Position numbers and translations under genes: made by a program. A stretch of DNA of 11,244 nucleotides. Origin: JAKACA01 sp050010115. GTDB lineage: Bacteria; Actinomycetota; Acidimicrobiia; Acidimicrobiales; Bog-793. Below the pieces are notes generated by a model. The model saw nothing but the letters and a program-made list of their open reading frames with translations, was not told where the DNA came from and did no database searches. The stretch covers positions 1 to 11,244 of the forward strand of contig JBEKLQ010000124.1 in assembly GCA_050010115.1 (NCBI GenBank), read 5' to 3'. Of this stretch, positions 1-5,700 are shown one piece after another (position 1 is the stretch's first letter; each line of letters begins with the position of its first letter).

Positions 1-1
1 C

Positions 2-832
2 GCCACCGTCGTCGACGCAGGGATGCCCGGCCGGGCCACCTGGCAAGCGCTCACCCGTCGGCTGCGCGACGCCGGCCTGCGGGTTCGCGACGTCCATACC
101 GTGATCGTGACCCATTCGCACCCTGATCACTTCGGGTGCGCCGGGACCCTCGCGAGCGAAGCGGGTGCCGAGCTCATCACCGAGCGCCATTTCCATACCT
201 GGCTCGAACCGAAGTCCACGCGGAGCCGAGCCGGGTCGAGCGCGCACGGTCACCGACATGGCGGTGGCCCCGACGCTTGTGCCCAGATCACCAGTCCTGA
301 GGCGGTCGCGGTCGAGGGCGACTCCGAAGCCGACGACACCGGGGTCACTACCACCGATGACACGGGCTACTTATGGGCCACACGCACGACGCCGTGGGGC
401 GGCTCCCCGATCCCCCACCTGAACCGCAGCATCTGGATGATGCGTCTCGCCCGCTGGCACCTGATCCCGCGGATGCGCCCACCGATCCCCACACGCCTGG
501 TGAACGGTGGCGACCACTTGAAGCTTGCCGGGCGGGAGTGGAAGGTCGTGTTCACCCCCGGCCACACCGGCGACCACGTCTGCCTGTTCGACCTGGAGAC
601 CAAGCTGCTCATCTCAGGTGACCATGTCCTGCCGACGATCACGCCGCACGTCCCCGGTCTCTCACCCCTCGCCGACCCGCTCGGTTCGTACCTCGAGTCC
701 CTCCGAGGACTCCGGCGCCTGGGCGACGTGACGCTGGTACTGCCGGCGCACGGCCATCCGTTCGGGGACTTGAGCGGGCGTATCGATCAGATTATCGCCC
801 ACCATGACGACCGCCTGGCAGAGCTCCGCTAG
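2..832 (+). CDS. MBL-fold metallo-hydrolase, 5' end outside window, frame closed by a premature TAG
   Basis: The reading frame is open from the first bases of the window. Residues VVDAG lie before the ATG at 23, and a VDxGMPG strand is normal inside this fold, so 23 is not the true start. Counting from that Met, THSHPDHFG at 30-38 is the HxHxDH metal site (H31, H33, D35, H36). TPGHTGDH gives H181, SGDH gives D200, and LPAHGHPF gives the last His (H243). These are the expected ligands of a dinuclear-metal hydrolase of the glyoxalase II/lactonase-like superfamily; the substrate cannot be told. Residues about 61-125 form a polar His/Gly- and Asp/Thr-rich insert between the first metal motif and the core. 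The TAG at 830-832 comes before the C-terminal helical segment expected in this family, which is still readable downstream in the same frame. The product may therefore be truncated but keeps all visible metal ligands. Confidence 0.9.
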   Translation, partial: ATVVDAGMPGRATWQALTRRLRDAGLRVRDVHTVIVTHSHPDHFGCAGTLASEAGAELITERHFHTWLEPKSTRSRAGSSAHGHRHGGGPDACAQITSPEAVAVEGDSEADDTGVTTTDDTGYLWATRTTPWGGSPIPHLNRSIWMMRLARWHLIPRMRPPIPTRLVNGGDHLKLAGREWKVVFTPGHTGDHVCLFDLETKLLISGDHVLPTITPHVPGLSPLADPLGSYLESLRGLRRLGDVTLVLPAHGHPFGDLSGRIDQIIAHHDDRLAELR

Positions 833-1048
833 ATCAGCGCCGCCCTCGGCCCGGCGACGGTCGTGGATCTGAGCCGGGAGCTGTTTCGCCCGGCGGTGTG
901 GGGGATGATGGCCGAGAGTGAGACATACGCCCACCTCGAATACCTTCGGCTGCGCGGTCAAGCCGAGCGGCTCGAGCTCGAGGGGCAGGTTGGCTACCGG
1001 GTCGAGGCGGCGCCGGCGCCGATGCCTGAGTCTCCGACCGCACACTGA
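833..1048 (+). pseudogene. In-frame C-terminal remnant of the MBL hydrolase, after the TAG
   Basis: The 71 codons after the TAG at 830-832 continue in the same frame to a TGA at 1046-1048. They encode a segment with VVDLSRELF, then MAESETYAHLEYLRLRGQAE, then GYRV. This reads like the C-terminal helical or winged-helix-like tail of MBL hydrolases of this type, in which a SETYAHLxxLRxxG stretch follows the HHxxRLxxLR helix. That helix is exactly where the TAG interrupts. A single base change in the TAG would restore a protein about 70 residues longer. The tail could be re-initiated at GTG 863, but no Shine-Dalgarno sequence is seen there. Nonsense mutation, stop-codon readthrough and a base-call error are all possible. 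The family resemblance is from memory and was not searched. Confidence 0.7.
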
Positions 1049-1087
1049 CGATCGGGCGGCAGGCGCTCTGGCCGGCCCGCCGGACAG

Positions 1088-1999
1088 TCAGGACGGCCGC
1101 TGGCTCGGGAGCGACCGGCGCGCCCGATCTGCCCATCCGACTAAGCGGGCACCGCTAGCTGGACGAACCGATGTCGACCCAAGATAGGTGTCGAGCACGT
1201 CCCGGGCCGACTGGTAACCCGAATCGATCAGCTCCTCGGTCCGCGAGAAGTCGTCGGGGTCGATCCCACCAACGGCAGGCTCTTCGATCACGACGACATC
1301 GACATCGGGACCGACGAGCGACAGATCGCGCTTCAGCCTGCCGCGCAGCGCTAAGGAGAAGGCCGCCAGCATGGCCTCATAGGGTCGGTTGAACGTCGGG
1401 ATTCTCACCTCGACCGGGCCGCACAGCATGACGAACACCCGCCGGGCACCGGCAGCAAGGGCGGCGGAGAGCGCGACGTTGTTGAGCACGCCACCGTCGA
1501 AGTAGTGGGTCCCGCCGATCTCGACGGCGGGGTACAGACCCGGCAACGCCGCCGAAGCGAGCACGGACTCGAGCGCTGGGCCTTCCACGAACCACTCCTC
1601 GGCACCGTCGTCGAGACGGGCTGCCACGACCACGATCGGGACCGGCGATTCCTCCAGGAGCTCGAAGCGAAGAAACCCCTCCACCACCTTCCTCAGCCCA
1701 TCGATCGGGTACACCGCCTCCCGCCGCTCGACGAAACGCCACGTGCCGTGAAACCGTGACCGAGGGAACACCTCTTCGGCGGCGATCCTGCGCCACACGT
1801 CGGCAGCCAGGTAGACACCCTCGATGGTCGGTGATCCGGCGAACGCCGCCGCGTTGACCGCTCCGATCGACGTTCCGACGACGAGGTCGGGTACGACACG
1901 CCGCTCGACCAGCGCCCGCAGCATCCCCACCTGCACAGCTCCCCGGTTCCCGCCGCCGCCGAGGACGAACGCCGTCTCGACCCGCCGTCCCGGCCACAT
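1088..1999 (-). CDS. Patatin-like phospholipase (serine acyl hydrolase)
   Basis: This is a 303-residue protein from the ATG at 1999. Residues 14-20 are GGGGNRG, the oxyanion-hole glycine loop. GTSIG at 42-46 is the nucleophile elbow with Ser44. DGG at 168-170 supplies Asp168, completing the Ser-Asp dyad of patatin-type lipid acyl hydrolases. There is no signal peptide or membrane segment, so it should act in the cytoplasm or at the inner face of the membrane on phospholipids or acyl esters. The ATG at 1999 was chosen because the glycine loop begins about 13 residues in, as in the family. The frame stays open to GTG 2023 and TTG 2116, the latter only 19 nt from the upstream stop, and none of these starts has a convincing Shine-Dalgarno sequence. 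It is probably the last gene of the minus-strand operon. Its 3' end faces the MBL gene, with 39 bases between the stops. Confidence 0.88.
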   Translation of the reverse strand: MWPGRRVETAFVLGGGGNRGAVQVGMLRALVERRVVPDLVVGTSIGAVNAAAFAGSPTIEGVYLAADVWRRIAAEEVFPRSRFHGTWRFVERREAVYPIDGLRKVVEGFLRFELLEESPVPIVVVAARLDDGAEEWFVEGPALESVLASAALPGLYPAVEIGGTHYFDGGVLNNVALSAALAAGARRVFVMLCGPVEVRIPTFNRPYEAMLAAFSLALRGRLKRDLSLVGPDVDVVVIEEPAVGGIDPDDFSRTEELIDSGYQSARDVLDTYLGSTSVRPASGARLVGWADRARRSLPSQRPS

Positions 2000-2135
2000 G
2001 AGCTGTGGGAGCCCGGACGCCACAGCTGTCCGGCTCGGTGTCGTGTGCCCGCCGGAGCGAGCGGCTGTTACCCCGCCGGCTTCGTATGAGCCGGGATCGA
2101 TGCCGAAGACGGGCAAGCCAGTCGACCGATCGCGA

Positions 2136-3134
2136 TCAGGGACCGACAGCGATCACGACGCGACCACGCGTCTTGCCCGCCAGGATCTCCTCCGCCAACG
2201 CAGGCACATCCTCGAGCGCTGCCTCGACGGTCATCTCATCCAGGATCTCGAGCGACAGCTCATTGGCGAGACGCTCCCATGCCGTGCGACGCGTCCTGAT
2301 CGGACATCGCACGGATTCCACGCCGGCGAGCGTCACCGAGCGCAGGATGAACGGGTGCACGGTCGTCGGGAGGTCCGCGCCGCCTGCGAGCCCACAGGCT
2401 GCCACGCATCCGCCATAGCGTGTCTGTCGGAGAATCGTGGCCAACGTCGTCCCGCCCACGGCATCAACCCCGGCCGCCCACCGCTCCTTGTCGAGCGGTC
2501 GCGGCGGAGCCTCTGCGAGCTCAGCCCGCGGCACGATGCTGCAGGCGCCGAGCGAGCGCAGGTATGCCTCCTGCTCCGGTCTCCCGCTCACAGCCGCCAC
2601 CTCATAACCGAGCCCGGCGAGGATCGCGACAGCTACGCTGCCGACACCGCCCGCAGCACCGGTGACCACGACCGGTAGGCCAGCAGCGCCGTCCGGCGTA
2701 AGACCGTGGCGCTCGAGTGCCATGACACACAACATCGACGTCAAGCCTGCTGTCCCGACTGCCATCGCTCGCCGTGCGTCCAGCTGCTCGGGCAGCGCCA
2801 CGACCCATTCGGAGCGGACGCGAGCGACCTCGGCGAACCCCCCGAACCGCTCCTCCCCGAGTCCCCAGCCGGTCACCACGACCTGGTCCCCCACTACGAA
2901 GTCCGGCGAGTCGGATGCTTCGACGGTCCCGGCCAAGTCGACCCCGCACACCATCGGGAAGGCCCGCACGACGCGCCCTTTGCCTGTGACGGCCAAGCCG
3001 TCCTTGTAGTTGAGGCTCGACCAGCTCACTCGGACCGTCACATCCCCTTCGGGTAGGTCCGACTCGTCGACTTGGGCAAGGCGACCCGGGGGGCCGTCTG
3101 GCTCAGCGGCCAGAACGGCGCGGAACGTGCTCAC
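2136..3134 (-). CDS. acuI: Acrylyl-CoA reductase AcuI/YhdH-type, NADPH-dependent MDR oxidoreductase
   Basis: This is a 332-residue medium-chain dehydrogenase/reductase without the zinc-binding cysteines. SSLNYKDGLAVTGKG at 39-53, TGWGLGE at 88-94, GTAGLTSMLCVMALE at 127-141 and the Rossmann loop VTGAAGGVGSVAV at 157-169 are characteristic of the YhdH/AcuI branch. SGR at 183-185 is the usual NADPH 2'-phosphate site. The conserved YGG and ACGLAGGADLP stretches follow. Members reduce acrylyl-CoA to propionyl-CoA or detoxify related enoyl-CoAs, and about 325-330 residues is the normal length. The start is a GTG at 3134-3132 overlapping the upstream nitroreductase stop (GTGA), which indicates translational coupling. 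The family call is strong. The exact physiological substrate here is inferred, since many annotated quinone oxidoreductases belong to the same branch. Confidence 0.92.
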   Translation of the reverse strand: MSTFRAVLAAEPDGPPGRLAQVDESDLPEGDVTVRVSWSSLNYKDGLAVTGKGRVVRAFPMVCGVDLAGTVEASDSPDFVVGDQVVVTGWGLGEERFGGFAEVARVRSEWVVALPEQLDARRAMAVGTAGLTSMLCVMALERHGLTPDGAAGLPVVVTGAAGGVGSVAVAILAGLGYEVAAVSGRPEQEAYLRSLGACSIVPRAELAEAPPRPLDKERWAAGVDAVGGTTLATILRQTRYGGCVAACGLAGGADLPTTVHPFILRSVTLAGVESVRCPIRTRRTAWERLANELSLEILDEMTVEAALEDVPALAEEILAGKTRGRVVIAVGP

Positions 3135-3805
3135 TGCTGCCCGCCCTCAGACGGCGGCCACAAAGGCTCCAGCACCGAGAAGCCCAGGTCCCCTTCCCAG
3201 CCGTTGCGCCCAGCGACCTTGTCGACACCCAACCGCTCTGCCACACCCCATCGGCCGGTCGGGTAACCGAACGACACCATGCATGCGTTCGTCCAGGACT
3301 TGTCCGGGACACCGAGGATGCGCCTCACGTCGTCCGCGTAGAACGTCCCGAGCACTGAGGTGAGGGCGCTCCCGACCCCTTCGGCCCGGGCGGCGAGCTG
3401 CGCGCTCCACGCTGCGGGGTAGATCGATCCGTCCCCCGATCCCTCCCGGACGAAGGCGAACAGGAAGAGCGGGACGTCCTCGTAGTGATCCGCCAGCCAT
3501 TGGGCCGAGCGCTGCACCTTGAGGAGCGACTGGTTCGACCGCCGCTCAGGATCGTGCGAGGCGGCCGCCAACCGGTCCTTGTAGATCGTGTTCCACAGCA
3601 ACGCGATGCTGTCCCGATACAGCGGGCCGAGCTCCGCCTTCAGCTCGGGTGAGTCCAGGAGCAAGAATCGCCACGGCTGTGAGTTACCGCCGCTCGGAGC
3701 TCGGATCGCAGCGTCGAGGATCCGAGCCTGGGTGTCCATTGGGATCGGATCTGGCCGCACGCGCCGCATGGCGCGGGTCGTGTACAAAGCCTCATGAAGC
3801 TCCAC
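3131..3805 (-). CDS. Nitroreductase-family FMN oxidoreductase
   Basis: This is a 224-residue protein. TTRAMRRVRPDPIP at 9-22 carries the Arg residues that hold the FMN phosphate. APSGGNSQPWRF at 36-47 is the second flavin-contacting loop of the nitroreductase fold. GYPTGRWG near residues 180-187 matches the C-terminal FMN-binding strand. It is a cytoplasmic, probably homodimeric flavoprotein using NAD(P)H; possible substrates include nitroaromatics, quinones and enones. The start is a GTG at 3805-3803. On the minus strand an AGGAG (plus positions 3814-3818) lies 8 nt before it, a good Shine-Dalgarno site that supports this start. The upstream SGNH stop is 28 bases away, and its own TGA overlaps the acuI start, so it sits in the middle of an operon. 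Coupling to AcuI suggests both enzymes act on the same class of activated C=C compound, which is an inference. Confidence 0.9.
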   Translation of the reverse strand: MELHEALYTTRAMRRVRPDPIPMDTQARILDAAIRAPSGGNSQPWRFLLLDSPELKAELGPLYRDSIALLWNTIYKDRLAAASHDPERRSNQSLLKVQRSAQWLADHYEDVPLFLFAFVREGSGDGSIYPAAWSAQLAARAEGVGSALTSVLGTFYADDVRRILGVPDKSWTNACMVSFGYPTGRWGVAERLGVDKVAGRNGWEGDLGFSVLEPLWPPSEGGQQ

Positions 3806-3833
3806 GGCTCACGCTCCTGATCTCCTCAGTAGG

Positions 3834-4625
3834 TCAGGCACAGTTGGTGATCAGCCGCGCCATCGCCTGGGCGCCCAGACCGCCGATCGGCATGTGTGGG
3901 CCCACCCCGTCGTAGAACCACTCCGGGTTGACAGCGGCAAGGGGCTCCCAATTGGCGACAGCGACGTTGTGGTACTGCTTTGCGCCAGCTTCGATGACAG
4001 CGTTGTTCGGGTTCTGCCAGTAGTCGGGCACGAAGTTCGTCACGAACACCACCCGGGCCGCGCCACTCAGCGCCTGCATCATCGAGACGAAATCAGCCGC
4101 ATCGATGGGTCCGTTGGTCCCCAGCTCGACGACGACGATCGAGCCGAGCTGCCCCTCGGCACGGAGGGTCTGTGCGTCCTGCACACCCTCGTACCACTGC
4201 TGGCCGACGTAGGCGTCGAAGTTTATATCGCTTACATCGGCTTGCAAGCTCGGTTCGGTGTCGATCATCACCGAGTCGCCGATCGCGGTCACCCGTCCTA
4301 CGACAAGACCAGCGCCGGGCTGCGCGAGCGGCGGCGGGGAGCACGCCGAGTTGCCTACCGGCTCAGGTCCCAGCGGCGCCGTCGTACTCGCGGTGCGGCG
4401 AGATGCTTGACGCGCCGGCGGGCGCACCGCCAAGGTGTGCGGCCGAGGGCTCATCTGCGACTGCATCGAACCGCCGGCGACCGGGACACTGGACGGCGCA
4501 GCTGCGGTCGAGGTCGAACCGGCGCGGACAACGGCCGCGGCGACCCCGCAGCCTGCGACCAGGACTGCCCCGGCCACTAGCGCGGTCGCGATCTGGGCGC
4601 GACGACTAGACGGACGTGAACTCAT
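3834..4625 (-). CDS. Exported SGNH/GDSL-type hydrolase, possible lipoprotein
   Basis: This is a 263-residue protein. An Arg-containing N-terminus is followed by a hydrophobic stretch (about 12-33) that includes VAGC at 23-26, a possible lipobox with Cys26. Hydrophobic residues continue past that Cys, so a plain signal peptide or anchor is also possible. Residues about 36-105 form a Ser/Thr/Pro/Ala-rich linker, as expected for a cell-wall-spanning tether. The catalytic domain follows: AIGDSVM at 114-120 is block I (Ser118), VVVELGTNGP at 164-173 is block III (Asn171), and DGVGPH at 239-244 is block V (Asp239, His244). Cys95 and Cys262 flank the domain and could pair. The domain resembles the SGNH module attached to OafA-type acyltransferases, but no membrane acyltransferase part is present. 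Likely work is removal or transfer of O-acyl groups on cell-surface glycans or lipids. First gene of the minus-strand operon, with no visible Shine-Dalgarno sequence. Confidence 0.83.
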   Translation of the reverse strand: MSSRPSSRRAQIATALVAGAVLVAGCGVAAAVVRAGSTSTAAAPSSVPVAGGSMQSQMSPRPHTLAVRPPARQASRRTASTTAPLGPEPVGNSACSPPPLAQPGAGLVVGRVTAIGDSVMIDTEPSLQADVSDINFDAYVGQQWYEGVQDAQTLRAEGQLGSIVVVELGTNGPIDAADFVSMMQALSGAARVVFVTNFVPDYWQNPNNAVIEAGAKQYHNVAVANWEPLAAVNPEWFYDGVGPHMPIGGLGAQAMARLITNCA

Positions 4626-4636
4626 GAATTAGAACC

Positions 4637-4642
4637 ATGTTA
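4637..4642 (-). promoter_or_regulatory. Possible -10 box of the SGNH operon
   Basis: The minus strand reads TAACAT here, matching the actinobacterial TANNNT -10 pattern, 11 nt before the ATG at 4625. This would give a transcript with only a few bases of leader, which fits the lack of a Shine-Dalgarno sequence. No good -35 element is visible, so support is weak. Confidence 0.25.
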
Positions 4643-4684
4643 GGGCTTGTGACGGCCCAGGCGACCGCGAGGCCAGGCTCGTGC

Positions 4685-4690
4685 CATCAT
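4685..4690 (+). promoter_or_regulatory. Possible -10 box for a leaderless DUF3052 transcript
   Basis: CATCAT keeps the two most important -10 bases (A at position 2, T at position 6) and ends exactly 6 nt before the ATG at 4697. That is the spacing of leaderless actinobacterial genes. The ATG has no Shine-Dalgarno sequence. No clear -35 is visible, and the first base is not the preferred T. Confidence 0.22.
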
Positions 4691-4696
4691 TCGGCC

Positions 4697-5146
4697 ATGC
4701 CCGACGCGCCACGTTCGGCTGTCAACTCGCTTGCACCCGGCATTCCGCTGTGGCGCAAACTCGGGATCCGAGAGGGTTGGAGGGTGGCGCTCGTTGGAGC
4801 GCCGGAGGGTTTCGAGGTGGAGAACCTGCCGGCGGGTGTCGAGATCCGCCGTTCGGCTCGAGGCAGTGCCGACCTCACGGTGTGGTTCGTCCCGTCCCGC
4901 GCTGCGCTCGAGCGCCAGATCGTCTCAATGGCACCGCGCGCACGATCGAGCGGCTTGTGGATCGCTTGGCCAAAACGCGCGTCCCCACTCGCGTCAGACT
5001 TGACCGACGAGGTAGTCCGGAGAGCCGGCATCGATCACGGACTGGTGGACTTCAAGGTCTGTGCGATCGACTCTGATTGGTCCGGGCTGCGGTTCAACCT
5101 CCTGGTGACACATTTGACGCGATCCGACGAGAGAGGAACGACATGA
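4697..5146 (+). CDS. DUF3052 family protein
   Basis: This is a 149-residue cytoplasmic protein. Early in the chain PLWRKLGIREGWRVALVGAP is followed by GFEVENLPAGV. A strand (LTVWFV) comes next, then GLWIAWPKRAS, and then DHGLVDFKVCAIDSDWSGLRF near the C-terminus. This order is that of DUF3052, a small actinobacterial family without a defined function. The fold looks alpha/beta and resembles a truncated methyltransferase-like core, but no cofactor site can be claimed. The ATG at 4697 is preferred over the in-frame ATG at 4637 because the intervening residues are not family-like. A -10-like box sits at leaderless spacing before 4697. Its TGA (5144-5146) overlaps the next gene's ATG, so the two are probably translated together. 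Confidence 0.85.
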   Translation: MPDAPRSAVNSLAPGIPLWRKLGIREGWRVALVGAPEGFEVENLPAGVEIRRSARGSADLTVWFVPSRAALERQIVSMAPRARSSGLWIAWPKRASPLASDLTDEVVRRAGIDHGLVDFKVCAIDSDWSGLRFNLLVTHLTRSDERGTT

Positions 5147-5661
5147 GCAACGCCCGCGGCGGCGGTGAGGTACGCGCGCTTGGCGGCCAAGGTGTGAATC
5201 AGCGAGCCCAGATCAAGTTGACACCAGGCGAGGTCCAGGCGTTCCTCGAGGAGCGCCGCCCGATGACGATGTGCACGCTCAACCATGACGGGACAATCCA
5301 CGCAGTGGCCATGTGGTACGGCTGGCTCGAAGGTTGTGTCGCCATCGAGACGAAAGCGAAGTCTCAGAAGGCGCAGAACCTCCGCCGCGACCCTCGTATG
5401 ACTGCGTTGTTCGAGGACGGCGAGCACTACGACGAGCTCCGTGGCGTCGAGCTCGTCGGGCACGCCGAGATCGTCGAGGAGCCCGAGCGCCTGCTCGAGC
5501 TCGGTAAGAGCGTGTTCAGCCGCTACTACGCGCCGTACACCGACGAGATGCTCCCGTTCGTCGAGACGATGCTGGCCAAGCGAGTCGTGGCGAAACTGCA
5601 CGTGGACCGCACCGTGAGCTGGGACCACCGCAAGCTGGGCCTGCCGCCAATCAGGCCCTAG
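5143..5661 (+). CDS. Pyridoxamine 5'-phosphate oxidase-like (split-barrel flavin/F420) protein
   Basis: This is a 172-residue protein. LTPGEVQAFLEERRPMTMCT at 26-45 opens the split beta-barrel and is followed by HDGTIHAVAMWYGW at 48-61. KSQKAQNLRRDPRMTALFEDG at 73-92 is the phosphate- or cofactor-contacting region seen in F420- or FMN-binding FDOR proteins. ELRGVELVGHAEI at 98-110 is the next conserved strand pair, and WDHRKLGLPP closes the chain. Actinobacterial relatives are mostly F420- or flavin-dependent reductases or haem/flavin sequestering proteins; true pyridoxamine phosphate oxidase activity is unlikely. The start is the ATG overlapping the DUF3052 stop as ATGA, with AGAGGA at 5132-5137 five bases upstream. 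An earlier in-frame start at 5077 lies inside DUF3052 and was rejected. The cofactor (F420 or FMN) cannot be settled by eye. Confidence 0.86.
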   Translation: MSNARGGGEVRALGGQGVNQRAQIKLTPGEVQAFLEERRPMTMCTLNHDGTIHAVAMWYGWLEGCVAIETKAKSQKAQNLRRDPRMTALFEDGEHYDELRGVELVGHAEIVEEPERLLELGKSVFSRYYAPYTDEMLPFVETMLAKRVVAKLHVDRTVSWDHRKLGLPPIRP

Positions 5662-5700
5662 AGAGAGCGCCGGCCCGCCTCAGGGTCGGCTCGGGTCGAC

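Noticed and set aside
1050..1129. Inverted repeat GATCGGGCG / CGCCCGATC between the MBL and patatin genes
   Set aside because: A 9-bp repeat 62 bases apart is expected by chance several times in a window of this size, and one arm lies in patatin coding sequence.
2000..2116. N-terminal extension of the patatin gene to GTG 2023 or TTG 2116
   Set aside because: The added residues are not family-like and the glycine loop already sits near the N-terminus from ATG 1999. Kept only as an alternative start.
1824..2678. Plus-strand open frame of 284 codons across the patatin and acuI genes
   Set aside because: Both genes on the other strand have full family motifs; this frame is Arg/Pro/Thr-rich and spans two genes.
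4637..4696. Upstream ATG 4637 for the DUF3052 gene
   Set aside because: The extra 20 residues do not resemble the family, and the ATG overlaps the divergent promoter region.
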